From JAEUQQ01 sp963697285 (GTDB lineage: Bacteria; Acidobacteriota; Vicinamibacteria; Vicinamibacterales; JAFNAJ01), in NCBI GenBank assembly GCA_963697285.1, contig CAVONI010000012.1:1249822-1313821 (forward strand): 64,000 nt of DNA, written 5' to 3'. Below are positions 8,331 through 17,531 of this stretch, piece by piece. The notes below the pieces were generated by a model. The model did not search any database, had not been told where the DNA came from, and saw only the letters and a program-made list of their open reading frames with translations. Within the stretch, counting starts at the first letter, position 1. Each line of letters begins with the position of its first letter. The translations under genes were made by a program, and so were the position numbers.

Positions 8331-9752
8331 TCAGGCCGCCCCGTTCCCTCTCAGGACCGCCGGAACTGTTCGCATCAGGATCTGCGCGTCCAGCAGGAGC
8401 GACCAGCGGTCGATGTACTCGAGATCCATCCTGATCCAGTGATCGAATCCCAGGTCGCCGCGGCCGTTGATCTGCCAGAGGCACGTCAGGCCGGGCATCA
8501 CGCTGAAACGTCGCATGAGCGAGGCTTCCGTGAAGCGCGACACGTCACGCACCGGCAGGGGCCGCGGCCCGACCAGCGACATGTCGCCGATCAGCACGTG
8601 GAACAGCTGCGGCAACTCGTCGATCGATGTCCGCCTGAGGAACCATCCGACACGCGTGACGCGCGGGTCGTGCCTGATCTTGAACACGGGCCCCTGGGCC
8701 TCGTTCTGCGACTCGAGCCCCGGCTGCAGTGCCTCCGCGTCGACCACCATGGTCCGGAACTTCCACATCCGGAACCGCCGGCGGTGGTAGCCGAACCTCT
8801 CCTGCGCGAAGAGTACGGGACCCGTCCCCGTGAGCTTGATCGCGACCGCGGCGGCCAGCATCACCGGCGAGAACAGCAGCAACCCGGCGATCGCGCCGCA
8901 GATGTCGATCGCGCGCTTGGCCCAGAGGCGGTAGTCGTCGGCCGCGACCTTCAAGGCAATCGTCACGTCCCTGGCGTCTTCTGCGCCCCGTCGCGCGGGC
9001 GAGCACCGGAACACGTCGGCCTGGTAGGCAGACTCCACCCCGACGCGCTCGCAGGTTGCGATCACCTGCTCGATGGCCGCGTAGCACGACTTCACGGGCA
9101 ACGCGATGTGGACCGCGTCAACGGCCCTCGCGGCGAGGAGGCCTTCGAGTTCGTCCACCGTCCCGAGAAACGGGGGCGCCGTCAGCCCGGCGGGTGCCGG
9201 CCGCTTGACCGTGTCGACGAACCCGATGACGTCGTACGACAACTCGCGCAGGCGACGGTAGTGGTTGAGCGCACGCGGGCCGGTCCCGGCGATGATGACG
9301 CGGAGCGGATCGCGCCGAAGGTGGACAGCTGCCCGCAGGACGCGTCGCACCACCGCCCGCGCCGACACGGTGCCTGCGGTGACGGTGACCAGGAACGCAG
9401 CCAGCGGGAGCCACCCGAACGTCCGCGCGTCGCTGGTCAGCAACAACACCACCACGAACACGCTGCCGGCCAGGCAGGCCCTGGCAACGCGGTCCAACTC
9501 CCGGGCCATCGTGTTCAGCTCGTTGAACCGGTACAACCCGAACGCCCCGAAGACGCTGGTCCAGGCCAGCGTCATGCCCCACACGATCAGGACGCTCTGC
9601 ACCGTGACCCGCGTGTCGAGCAATGACCCGAGGTTCATGCCGGTCTGCGGCAGCTCCAGTCCCACGAGCACGACCAGCAGCGACACGAGTGCCACGCTCG
9701 TGTCGATCGCCCGGCACGCCGGCGCCAGCGACTTGTCTGTGAAGCGATACAT
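8331..9752 (-). CDS. polyprenyl-phosphate glycosyl-1-phosphate transferase (WcaJ/WbaP type)
   Basis: A 473-residue enzyme that starts each repeat unit by moving a sugar-1-phosphate to undecaprenyl phosphate. Four N-terminal membrane helices (residues about 15-120) precede a CoA_binding_3-type Rossmann domain (VIIAGTGPRALNHYRRL), a fifth helix (AIAGLLLFSPVMLAAAVAI) and the catalytic bacterial sugar transferase domain. That domain shows FAQERFGYHRRRF, MWKFRTM, RRTSIDELPQL, DMSLVGPRPLP and PGLTCLWQINGRG, with the catalytic Asp-Glu pair in SIDELPQ. An AAGGGG ribosome-binding site precedes ATG 9752. Downstream of the Wza/Wzz pair, as usual. Confidence 0.92.
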   Translation of the reverse strand: MYRFTDKSLAPACRAIDTSVALVSLLVVLVGLELPQTGMNLGSLLDTRVTVQSVLIVWGMTLAWTSVFGAFGLYRFNELNTMARELDRVARACLAGSVFVVVLLLTSDARTFGWLPLAAFLVTVTAGTVSARAVVRRVLRAAVHLRRDPLRVIIAGTGPRALNHYRRLRELSYDVIGFVDTVKRPAPAGLTAPPFLGTVDELEGLLAARAVDAVHIALPVKSCYAAIEQVIATCERVGVESAYQADVFRCSPARRGAEDARDVTIALKVAADDYRLWAKRAIDICGAIAGLLLFSPVMLAAAVAIKLTGTGPVLFAQERFGYHRRRFRMWKFRTMVVDAEALQPGLESQNEAQGPVFKIRHDPRVTRVGWFLRRTSIDELPQLFHVLIGDMSLVGPRPLPVRDVSRFTEASLMRRFSVMPGLTCLWQINGRGDLGFDHWIRMDLEYIDRWSLLLDAQILMRTVPAVLRGNGAA

Positions 9753-9792
9753 GGTGGCAACCCCTTGCGAACGCGCGCGCCACGCGGCTGCA

Positions 9793-10461
9793 CTACTGCA
9801 TCCACGGGTTCCAGAAGATCCCGAACGACGCCCACTTCACGATCCGCTCCACCTTCGTGAGCGTGTTCTTCGGAACCAGCAGCATGTCGCCAGGCAGCAA
9901 CCGGTACTCCTCGGCTTGCTGTGGCTCGCGCTCAATCCGCTTGAGGTCGATCTCGGTGACGGCCGCGCGCTCGGCGTCGAGCCTCCTGAGCAGCAAGACC
10001 TGGGAGTGCTTCGACCCGCTCGTGAACCCGCCCGCCATGGCGATGGCCTCGAGCGCGGTCGTCGGGCCCCGCATCTCGTACTTTCCCGGCTTCCCCACCT
10101 CGCCGCCGACAACGAAGTACGGCTTCTCGAAGTCCTTGATGACCAGTGCCACCTCGGGATCCTTCAACCGCACCGCGCTCGCCTGCGCGATGGCCAGGCG
10201 CGCCTCTTCGACCGTGAGGTCAGACAGCTTCAGCTCGCCCGCGATCTGCAGCACCACGAAGCCATCGGGCTGGATGGTCACCGCCTGGTTGAACTCGGGC
10301 GTGTAGCGGTACTGCACCTCGATGACATCGGTGGGCCGCAGGCGATACCGCGCGGGAGACGGCGGCGCCGGCGTGCCCGCGTCCTGCGCGAGGGCCAGCC
10401 CACACGCGGCGACCGCACACGCCACGGCGAGGAATGCGACGCGACGATGATGCGCGATCAT
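9793..10461 (-). CDS. Wza-like polysaccharide export protein
   Basis: A 222-residue secreted protein with a cleavable signal peptide (RRVAFLAVACAVAACGLALAQ). The Poly_export domain begins YRLRPTDVIEVQYRYTPEFN and is followed by an SLBB-like module (KPYFVVGGEVGKPGKYEM). The ATG at 10461 is preferred because it overlaps the stop of the upstream chain-length gene (ATGA) and has GGAG at 6 bp; another in-frame ATG lies 12 bp upstream. It is shorter than E. coli Wza and no C-terminal helix is seen, so it is the short, periplasmic or outer-membrane collar type. Confidence 0.88.
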   Translation of the reverse strand: MIAHHRRVAFLAVACAVAACGLALAQDAGTPAPPSPARYRLRPTDVIEVQYRYTPEFNQAVTIQPDGFVVLQIAGELKLSDLTVEEARLAIAQASAVRLKDPEVALVIKDFEKPYFVVGGEVGKPGKYEMRGPTTALEAIAMAGGFTSGSKHSQVLLLRRLDAERAAVTEIDLKRIEREPQQAEEYRLLPGDMLLVPKNTLTKVERIVKWASFGIFWNPWMQ

Positions 10462-12005
10462 TGGAATCTCCATGGAGTCTGGGCGTCGGGTTCTGAGCCA
10501 CGGCTGGCGAGCACGGTGTGGTCTGCCGGCACAGGCGGTGGCTGGCGAGGCCTGGGCTTCTGGCTGGCGCGCACGTCTGGTGCGTCCGAGGGCACGTCGG
10601 GATACACCGTCGTCCCGTTGCCAGACAGGTAGTCGGCGCCGAGCGCTCCCCCCAGGCCGACGAAGCAGGCGAGGACCAGGCCAACCATCAGCACCAGCGC
10701 GCGATTCGGGCTCGAGGGCAACGCGGGAACACTCGGGGCCTGCGCCACCGTCACGTTGGTGATCCGCACCTGGTCCAGCGCCTCGGCGATGCGCGCTTCC
10801 TCGCGCTTGGTCTCGTACAGCTGGAAGCTCGCCTCGGCGGCCTTCAGCTCGCGCCCGAGCGCGTCGTGCTCGGGCGTCGAGACCTCCAGGTCGACCATCT
10901 CGTCGCGCACACCTGCGATCCCCTCCGTCAGGCTGGCGCGGCGGGCGCGCAGGCCCGCGAGCTGCACGTCGGCGTTGGCCAGGTCTGCGAGCAGCGACGC
11001 GCGCAGGGGATTGGGCGTCGTCGTCTGCTCCTGTGCCGGCTCGGTGCTCACGGACTGCAGCGTCGCCTCGGTGTCGAGGATCTGCTGGTCGAGTTCGACG
11101 ATGCGGCGGTCGTCGCGCTGGAAGTTCAAGGCGAGCAGCGTCCGTCGATTCCTCATCTCCACGAGGATCGTCGTCAGCCGCTCGATCGCGTACTGGTTCG
11201 GCACGGCGCGCGTTTGCGCGACGATCGTCGCGTCCATCTGGCCCACGTCCTGGTGCAATCGCGCGATGCGCTGCTGCGTGTCGTGGATTGCCGCGTCGGC
11301 CGCGTCGACCTGCGCCTGCAGATCGCTTTCACGGCGGATCAACTGCTCCTTCTGCATGTCGAGCGCCACGACCACGTGCTCGCGACGAAACGCGCTCAAC
11401 TGCGCCTGCGCCTGCGTCAAGGCCTGCTTGTAGTGCTCAGACTGCGCCTTGAAGAACTCGTGGGCCCCTGCCGTCCGGTGCGCAGACAAGTGCTTGTCCA
11501 GGTACAGGTCTGAGAACTGGCGGAGGACGTCGAGCGCAACCTCGGGCGACTGCGCCGCGTAGGCCACCGAGATGATGTTGGTCTTGCGCACCGCCGAGAC
11601 ATCCAGGTTGCGCTCGAGGGTCCGGATGGCGCGGTCGAGGTCGCGGGCGCTCACCGGCGGCGTGACCTTCGCGAGCAGCGTGCGCATCGCCACCTGCGCG
11701 AGCAGGTCGCGGCTGTTCAGCAGCTCGATCTCGGTGTTCATTTCAGATTCGCTGACGTCGCCCGACGAGACGCTCGACGTGCGGTCGGCGGTGACGACCA
11801 TTTCGGTGCGCGCCTTGCGCACGAGGAACTTCGTCGTCCCCTTGTACCGGGCAGGCAGGAGCACGGCGCTCGCGACAACGGCGAGCGCGACGAGGGCGAA
11901 GAGCGCGAGGCCGAGCCCCCGGCGCCGACGGAGCATTGCGAGAGCCGGAGCCGTCGAGGTGCGGAGGGCTGGGTCGGGCGGTGAGGCAGGGCCAGTGGTC
12001 AGCAC
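10458..12005 (-). CDS. Wzz/GNVR chain-length determinant protein
   Basis: A 515-residue polysaccharide co-polymerase. An N-terminal membrane helix (LGLALFALVALAVVASAVLL) is followed by a Wzz domain (TEIELLNSRDLLAQVAMRTL), a long coiled coil (about residues 180-370), the GNVR-type region before the second helix (SPNRALVLMVGLVLACFVG) and a short proline-rich tail. No Walker A or tyrosine-kinase domain is attached, so a BY-kinase would have to be separate. The GTG at 12005 follows a GGGGG ribosome-binding site; GTG 12017 is an alternative. First gene of the minus-strand exopolysaccharide operon; the promoter should lie in 12006-12117. Confidence 0.88.
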   Translation of the reverse strand: MLTTGPASPPDPALRTSTAPALAMLRRRRGLGLALFALVALAVVASAVLLPARYKGTTKFLVRKARTEMVVTADRTSSVSSGDVSESEMNTEIELLNSRDLLAQVAMRTLLAKVTPPVSARDLDRAIRTLERNLDVSAVRKTNIISVAYAAQSPEVALDVLRQFSDLYLDKHLSAHRTAGAHEFFKAQSEHYKQALTQAQAQLSAFRREHVVVALDMQKEQLIRRESDLQAQVDAADAAIHDTQQRIARLHQDVGQMDATIVAQTRAVPNQYAIERLTTILVEMRNRRTLLALNFQRDDRRIVELDQQILDTEATLQSVSTEPAQEQTTTPNPLRASLLADLANADVQLAGLRARRASLTEGIAGVRDEMVDLEVSTPEHDALGRELKAAEASFQLYETKREEARIAEALDQVRITNVTVAQAPSVPALPSSPNRALVLMVGLVLACFVGLGGALGADYLSGNGTTVYPDVPSDAPDVRASQKPRPRQPPPVPADHTVLASRGSEPDAQTPWRFQ

Positions 12006-12117
12006 AGCAACCCCCACAAACCAACTCAGCCACTGCTATACCACTGTCAGCCCTGTGCACCCAAGGCAAAGTTTGGAACGACGTGTGCGGCCTCGTCACA
12101 GCCGCGAGGGACGGCCT

Positions 12118-12369
12118 TCAGTCGTCTGACAGCATCGCGGCGAAGGCCTCGTCGCGGATCTGATCGGCCGCCTCGACCTCGACCTGCCACCGTTCGTGCG
12201 CGTCGATGGAGTCCAGGTGGCTGACCGAACGGAGCCGGTCGTACTCCGCGACCGAGAGCACCACGGCGACGTCGTGGTCCTCCTGCCGGATGACAATCGG
12301 TTCGAACTGCGCGGCGTCGAGCAGCGGCAGGAACCCGTTCGTGACTTCGGTCACAGCAATGGTCCGCAT
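12118..12369 (-). CDS. Phd/YefM-type antitoxin, orphan
   Basis: An 83-residue protein starting MRTIAVTEVTNGFLPLLD after a GGAGG site. The N-terminus is the Phd/YefM DNA-binding fold (VTEVTNGF..LL.....PIVIRQ.....AVVLS..EYDRL), which represses its own operon and neutralises a RelE- or Doc-type toxin. No toxin gene is adjacent: the next genes are a methyltransferase upstream and the exopolysaccharide operon downstream. It is either an orphan antitoxin or a stand-alone regulator. It could influence the operon starting at 12005, but nothing in the sequence proves this. Confidence 0.8.
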   Translation of the reverse strand: MRTIAVTEVTNGFLPLLDAAQFEPIVIRQEDHDVAVVLSVAEYDRLRSVSHLDSIDAHERWQVEVEAADQIRDEAFAAMLSDD

Positions 12370-12470
12370 GGCTGGCCTCCTCCGGGCTGGGATTATCGCG
12401 CAACACGCGCGCGAGGGTACCCCCCCTCCGCCGTCGAAGAGCCTGCAGGCCACGCGTCAGCCGTTCGGCA

Positions 12471-13058
12471 TCACGGTCTCGGCGGCACCGTCCAGAGATA
12501 CAGGTTGGTGTCGTCTTCGGTCCGCACCGTGGCCTCGGGAGACCAGCGGCCGATCAGGAACTGGTGCGACACGATCCGCGTCCCCGGGCGGAGTTGCCGC
12601 AGCTTCGGCTCGAGTGCGCGATTGACGCTGGGAGAGAGATACAGCGTCACCACCGTCGCCGGCGAGATGTCGGCGGTGAAGATGTCGCCCTCGACGAAGG
12701 TGACGCGATCGGCCACCTCGCCCTCGATCGCGATCTGGCGTGCCACGTCAACGAGGTGCGGATCGAGCTCGATGCCCACCCCGCGCGCGCCGTATTTCTG
12801 CGCCGCGAGGATGACGATGCGCCCGTCGCCCGACCCGAGGTCGTAGACGACGTCGTCACGCGTGACCCTGGCGAGCGTGAGCATCGCGTCTGCGGTGACG
12901 TGGCGCGTCGGCACGAAGTAGATGTCGGGCTGGCGTGCGGGACGCCTGTCTGGCACCTGTGGCCGGCCACCAGGGCCGGCGACGATCCGGCCGGTCAGCC
13001 CGAGGCCGAGCACGAGCATCCCCACGACGACGTTCCCGAGCGTGCCTCGTGTGGCCAT
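12471..13058 (-). CDS. secreted or membrane-anchored class I SAM methyltransferase
   Basis: A 195-residue protein. ATG 13058 follows GGGAG at about 6 bp. A hydrophobic N-terminus (GNVVVGMLVLGLGLTGRIVA) acts as signal or anchor. The methyltransferase core has motif I as VVYDLGSGDGRIVILAA, an acidic GVGIELDPHL motif and VTFVEGDIF, characteristic of small methyltransferases seen in Acidobacteria and Planctomycetes whose substrate is unknown. The export signal on a SAM enzyme is odd, because SAM is cytoplasmic; an anchor facing the cytoplasm is more likely. Divergently arranged with the gene at 13198. Confidence 0.78.
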   Translation of the reverse strand: MATRGTLGNVVVGMLVLGLGLTGRIVAGPGGRPQVPDRRPARQPDIYFVPTRHVTADAMLTLARVTRDDVVYDLGSGDGRIVILAAQKYGARGVGIELDPHLVDVARQIAIEGEVADRVTFVEGDIFTADISPATVVTLYLSPSVNRALEPKLRQLRPGTRIVSHQFLIGRWSPEATVRTEDDTNLYLWTVPPRP

Positions 13059-13197
13059 CGAGCGCTCCCTGCGGCGTGTGGACCGGCATTGTGTGGAATC
13101 ATAGTGCAGTCGGCAACCCGCGTTCACGGCGACGCGGGCGTGCCGGCGCCTGCGGGCGACGGGTGCGCGCAGGCACCGATTCCACGACGAGGTACGG

Positions 13198-13608
13198 ATG
13201 TCCCCGATTCTGCGGCTTGGTGTGAGCGTGGTCCTCGTGGCGCTGGCGTGCTACACGCTCGGCGTCATTTCGGCGCAGCGGCGCAAGGCAATCTCGCAGC
13301 GCGCGCTGGGCTTCCTGATCGCCGGCGTGGTGTTCGACATCACGGCGACGGTCTTCATGATCATCGGGTCGGGCAACTGGATCACGCTGCACGGCGTGAT
13401 CGGGTACTCGGCGCTGGCGGCCATGGTGGCCGACACGTGGTTCGCGTGGCGGCACCGCGGGCAGTTCGGTGACGGGCCCACGTCGGACTGGCTGCACCGC
13501 TACACGCGGTTCGCGTATGGCTGGTGGGTCGTCGCGTTCATCACCGGCGGCATGCTGGCCGCGATGAACCGCGCGCCGACGGTGACGCCGTCGCTCCTGG
13601 TTCCCTGA
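13198..13608 (+). CDS. small four-helix membrane protein, HsmA/TIGR03987-like
   Basis: A 136-residue protein with four hydrophobic helices (LRLGVSVVLVALACYTLGVI, LGFLIAGVVFDITATVFMII, ITLHGVIGYSALAAMVADTW and FAYGWWVVAFITGGML). The family assignment to TIGR03987/HsmA-like proteins is tentative and rests on length, helix spacing and the conserved H in the third helix and YTRFAYGWW. Function unknown. It lies 18 bp before the antiporter gene on the same strand and is probably cotranscribed with it. Confidence 0.65.
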   Translation: MSPILRLGVSVVLVALACYTLGVISAQRRKAISQRALGFLIAGVVFDITATVFMIIGSGNWITLHGVIGYSALAAMVADTWFAWRHRGQFGDGPTSDWLHRYTRFAYGWWVVAFITGGMLAAMNRAPTVTPSLLVP

Positions 13609-13626
13609 TCCGCGCGACGCACGCGC

Positions 13627-15633
13627 ATGGGCATCGCCGCAGACCTGACCATCGTCGTCGTCGCCGGTGTCGCAGGCGCGATCGTGGCGCGCCTGCTGCG
13701 CCAGCCGCTGATCCTCGGCTACCTGCTCGCCGGGGTGGTCGTCGGGCCGAAGCTCGCCAACACCGTCGCGAACGCGGGCAACATCGAACTGCTCGCCGAC
13801 ATCGGCGTCACGCTGCTGCTGTTCGGGCTCGGCCTCGAGCTGTCGTTCAAGGATCTCGCGCCGGTCCGACGCGTCGCGCTGATCGGCACGCCCATCCAGA
13901 TGCTGCTGACGATCGGCATCGGCGTGTCGCTCGGGCGCGTGCTCGGGTACGCCTGGGTCCCGGCCATCTGGTTCGGCGCCCTGCTCTCGCTCTCGAGCAC
14001 CATCGTCGTGATCAAGACGCTGCTGGCACAGGGGCGCATGGGCACGCTCTCGAGCCGCGTCATGCTCGGCATGCTCGTCGTGCAGGACGTCGCCGTCATC
14101 CCGATGATGATCGTGCTGCCGGGGCTTTCGGCAGCCGGAACGGGCCTGTCGGCCGTCGCGATCTCGATCGGCAAGGCCGCGGTCTTCCTGGCGCTGATGA
14201 TCGTGGTCGGCGGCCGGGTGTTTCCATGGCTGGTCGAGCGTGTTGCGCGCAGCGGGTCGCGCGAACTCTTCCTGCTCGTCGTGACCGCACTCGCCCTCGG
14301 TGTCGGCTTTGCCGCCCACGCCGTGGGTCTGTCAGCGGCCCTGGGGGCCTTCGTCGCCGGCCTGCTGCTGAGCGAGTCGGAGTACAGCCACCAGGCGCTG
14401 GCAGACATCATCCCGCTGCGCGACGTCTTCAGCCTCGTCTTCTTCGCCTCGGTCGGCATGCTGCTCGATCCGGCGCAGGTGATCGCGCACCTGCCGGCGC
14501 TGCTCGCCGTGGTCGCGATCGTCTTCGTCGGCAAGGGGCTGCTGTTCGCGGGAATCACGCACGCGTTCGGCTACCGCAACGTGATCCCGATCGCGAGCGC
14601 CCTGACGCTCTTCCAGGTGGGCGAGTTCTCGTTCGTGCTGGCACGCGTCGGCCTGTTGACCGACGCGCTGCCCGTCGACGTCTACGCGCTCGTGCTCAAC
14701 ACGGCCGTCGTCACCATGGCCCTCACGCCCGTGGTGTCGGGCCTCACGCCGACGGTCTACCGGTGGTTCGCGAGCCGCCGCGAGCCCGAGCCGCTGCAGT
14801 CGATCAACTTGCCGGCGGGCATGCACGACCACGTCATCATCGCGGGGGTGGGCCGTGTCGGCACGCAGGTCGCCGGCGTGCTCGCCGACCGCCAGTTGCC
14901 GTTCGTCATCGTCGAGCTCGACAGCCATCGTCTCGACCAGGCGCGGGCGAAGGGCTGGCCGATCGTGTTCGGAGACGGCGCGCAACCCACCGTGCTCGAC
15001 GCAGCGCACGTCGCCACCGCGCGCCTGGTGCTCGTGACCGTTCCCGCCTTCACCGTCGCGCGCAGCATCGTCGATCGCGTGCGGCAGATGCGGCCCGACG
15101 TGGCGATCGTCGCCCGGGCCGACGGCTTCGACGCGCTCGCCGCGTTGCGCGAGATGGGCGTCGAAGAGGCCATCCAGCCGGAACTCGAGGCGGGGCTCGA
15201 GATGACGCGCATGGCGCTGGTCCACCTCGACCTCCCGTCGCACGAGATCCTGCACGTGACCGACCGGCTGCGCCGTGAGCGCTACGGCAAGGGAGCCCCG
15301 CTCACGGGCGAACACGATCTGCACCGCCTTGCCGGCGCCATGCGCCTGATCGACTTCAGGTGGATCGAAGTCGATGCGGGCAGTCGCATCGCCGGCCACA
15401 CCATCGGCGAAGCGCGGATCCGGAAGCGGACGGGCGCGTCGATCGTCGGCATCGCGCACGGCGACGCCTTCGTCGTGAGCCCCGGCCCGGAGTCGGTGCT
15501 CGACGCGGGCGCGCTGCTGGCGGTTGTCGGGCGGCGCGAAGACCTGGCGGCGGTCGAAGCCCTGGCGGCGCCAAGTGCAGTCGCGGAGGATCGCGACGCG
15601 AAGCTGCCCGACCTGAACGAGCCAAAGCGCTAG
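13627..15633 (+). CDS. CPA2-family cation:proton antiporter with RCK domain (KefB/YbaL-like)
   Basis: A 668-residue inner-membrane antiporter. The N-terminal ~385 residues form the Na_H_Exchanger domain with about 12 helices (LLLFGLGLELSFKDL, LSLSSTIVVIKTLL, LGAFVAGLLLSES). A cytoplasmic TrkA_N/RCK domain follows (HVIIAGVGRVGTQVAGVLAD, a GxGxxG Rossmann motif that binds NAD(H)), then a linker and a TrkA_C domain (IEVDAGSRIAGHTIGEARIR). This is the YbaL/KefB layout: K+ or Na+ efflux coupled to H+ entry, gated by ligand. No KefF/G-type quinone reductase subunit is adjacent. Confidence 0.9.
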   Translation: MGIAADLTIVVVAGVAGAIVARLLRQPLILGYLLAGVVVGPKLANTVANAGNIELLADIGVTLLLFGLGLELSFKDLAPVRRVALIGTPIQMLLTIGIGVSLGRVLGYAWVPAIWFGALLSLSSTIVVIKTLLAQGRMGTLSSRVMLGMLVVQDVAVIPMMIVLPGLSAAGTGLSAVAISIGKAAVFLALMIVVGGRVFPWLVERVARSGSRELFLLVVTALALGVGFAAHAVGLSAALGAFVAGLLLSESEYSHQALADIIPLRDVFSLVFFASVGMLLDPAQVIAHLPALLAVVAIVFVGKGLLFAGITHAFGYRNVIPIASALTLFQVGEFSFVLARVGLLTDALPVDVYALVLNTAVVTMALTPVVSGLTPTVYRWFASRREPEPLQSINLPAGMHDHVIIAGVGRVGTQVAGVLADRQLPFVIVELDSHRLDQARAKGWPIVFGDGAQPTVLDAAHVATARLVLVTVPAFTVARSIVDRVRQMRPDVAIVARADGFDALAALREMGVEEAIQPELEAGLEMTRMALVHLDLPSHEILHVTDRLRRERYGKGAPLTGEHDLHRLAGAMRLIDFRWIEVDAGSRIAGHTIGEARIRKRTGASIVGIAHGDAFVVSPGPESVLDAGALLAVVGRREDLAAVEALAAPSAVAEDRDAKLPDLNEPKR

Positions 15634-15679
15634 CGCCGCCCCCAACCAACCTCACCACCTTCAGGAGAGGCGATCGTCC

Positions 15680-16196
15680 ATGCATGTCACCACTCCACAC
15701 CGCGTGAGTCACACGTACACGCAGCGTCTGATCGGCGAGCCATCAGCGGTGTTCCCGCTGCTGTGCCCGGTCCGTGAGGCTGACTGGCTCGACGGATGGG
15801 ATCCGATCTCGGTGATCACGCGGTCAGGAGTTGCCGAACCCGATTGCGTGTTCGTCACGCCGGCAACCCCCAACGACGCCATCTGGTACGTGACCCAGCA
15901 TGATCCGCAGAGGGGCTTCGTGGAGATGCTCAAGATCACGCCGCTCGTCACGGCGTGCAGGCTCACTATCCAGCTTCGGCCCATCGCCACGGGGTCGGAA
16001 GCGACCGTCACATACACGCATACGAGCCTCGGGCCTGAAGGCGACGCGTTCGTGGCTGCCTTCACGGCCGAGTACCTACGAGCGGTTCATGCAAGACTGG
16101 GAAGCGCGAGTGAACCACTACCTCGCAACCGGCACCGCCCTGCGGGCAGCAGACACCGCGCCACCCGCCGAGCCTGGTCGCGACGCGAAACCGTAG
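15680..16196 (+). CDS. SRPBCC-like protein, frameshifted near its end
   Basis: A protein of about 171 residues if one frameshift is repaired. The ATG at 15680 gives MHVTTPHRVSHTYTQRLIG; the segment PLLCPVREADWLDGWDP and the later YTHTSLGPEGDAFVAAF resemble polyketide-cyclase/SRPBCC proteins with a small hydrophobic ligand pocket. At about 16076 the expected helix is read in the next frame (YERFMQDWEARVNHYL) and ends at 16196; dropping one C in GAGTACCTACGAG joins the two. Without repair the frame continues to 16291 with meaningless sequence. Ligand unknown. Confidence 0.6.
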
Positions 16197-16266
16197 GTGC
16201 AGCGACCCGTTGCACAATGGGTGTCACTGGACGTCGTCTGACGATGACGCCCAGGGGGATTTCGCC

Positions 16267-17088
16267 GTGCCCAAGGCCTCGACCATCCTAGTCATCGCCA
16301 TCGTCGGCCTCGCGCTCGTGGCCGCGTACTGGGCGTTGCTCTTCGTCAGCCAGCGCGCGATGCTGTTCCCGGCGCCACCCGCTGAGCGACGCGCCGCCGC
16401 GTCCGCCTGACGCGCAGCAGGTCTGGCTCGAGACGCCGGCCGGCCGTGTCGAGGCGTGGTTCCTGGCCCCGACGGTGGAGCACCCTGGCCGGTCGCCGCT
16501 CCTGCTCTTCACGCACGGGAACGGTGAACTGATCGACTACTGGCCGTCGGCGTTCGATCCGCCGCGCGCATGGGGGATGGCGGTGCTCCTGGTCGAGTAC
16601 CCCGGCTACGGCCGATCGGCAGGTCACCCGTCGCAGCAGGCCATCGTCGACACCATGCTGGCGGCCGACCAGTGGGCACGCGCGCAGCCCGCCATCGACG
16701 CCGACCGCATCATTCCCGTACGGCCGCTCGCTGGGAGGCAGCGCCGCAGCGATGCTGGCGGCCGAGCGGCCCGTGCCGGCCCTCATCCTCGAGTCGACGT
16801 TCACCAGCGCGCGGGCCTTCGCGCGACAGGTGGGCGCGCCCGGATTCCTGGTGCGCGACCCGCTCGACACGCTCGCCGCCGTGCGCACGGTTCCAGGGGC
16901 CGGTGCTGGTGCTGCACGGCGACCACGATGAGATCGTGCCCACCGATCACGGCCGCGCGCTGGCTGCGGCCTCGCCGCGAGCGACGCTGCGACTGCTCGC
17001 GTGCGGCCACAACGACTGCCCGCGCGCGTGGACCGACATCCGGACCTTCCTCGAGGCGCAGGGCCTGCTTCCTGCGCTCCCGCGCTGA
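16267..17088 (+). pseudogene. alpha/beta hydrolase with three frameshifts
   Basis: A recognisable alpha/beta hydrolase (BEM46/YqkD-like, N-terminal membrane anchor) split across three reading frames. GTG 16267 (after AGGGGG) begins an anchor helix, ending QRAMLFPAPP. After one extra base near 16383 the frame gives VWLETPAGRVEAWF, FTHGNGELIDYW and VEYPGYGRS. After a second near 16714 it gives YGRSLGGSAAAM, the GxSxG nucleophile elbow. After a third near 16892 it gives VLVLHGDHDEIVP and CGHND with the Asp and His of the triad. All three breaks are single-base insertions, so sequencing error is as likely as true decay. Confidence 0.72.
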
Positions 17089-17107
17089 GGACGCGCGGCA
17101 GCAGCCC

Positions 17108-17531
17108 ATGTCACCGGCAGCCTCCCTTGCCCTCGCCGACGCGCTCGTCGTCGTGCACCTCGCCTTCGTGCTGTTCGTGGTGCTCGGCGGCCTGCTCGTC
17201 ATGCGCTGGCCGCGGATGGCGTGGGCACACGTGCCCGCCGCGGTGTGGGGAGCACTCGTCGAGTTCGCGGGCGCTCATCTGCCCGCTGACGCCGCTCGAG
17301 AACTCGCTGCGAGCCAGGGGCGGCGGCAGCGCCTACGCGTCGGGCTTCGTCGAGCACTACTTCGTGCCGCTGCTCTACCCCGCGTCGCTCTCACGCGACG
17401 TGCAGTGGCTGCTCGGCGGCATCGTGATCGCCGTGAACCTCGTCGTCTACGCCGTGGTCGTGCGGCGCCGGTCCGCCCCGTCGCCGCGCGTTGTGACGAC
17501 CCGCGCGACGATGCCAGAGTGCAGCCCGTGA
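17108..17531 (+). CDS. DUF2784 family membrane protein, frameshifted
   Basis: A small integral membrane protein of about 140 residues. ATG 17108 starts MSPAASLALADALVVVHLAF, the first DUF2784 helix. The next helices follow (VMRWPRMAWAHVPAAVWGAL). A one-base shift near 17272 is needed to continue with ICPLTPLENSLRARGG and GFVEHYFVPLLYP, the conserved cytochrome-like CPLT..E and LYP blocks of the family, ending at 17531 after a final helix (GGIVIAVNLVVYAVVVRR). Function unknown. It lies 20 bp downstream of the broken hydrolase. Confidence 0.68.

Noticed and set aside
12018..12117. A sigma-54 promoter for the exopolysaccharide operon
   Set aside because: Several GG and GC pairs are present but none has the 10-base spacing with a TTGC box.
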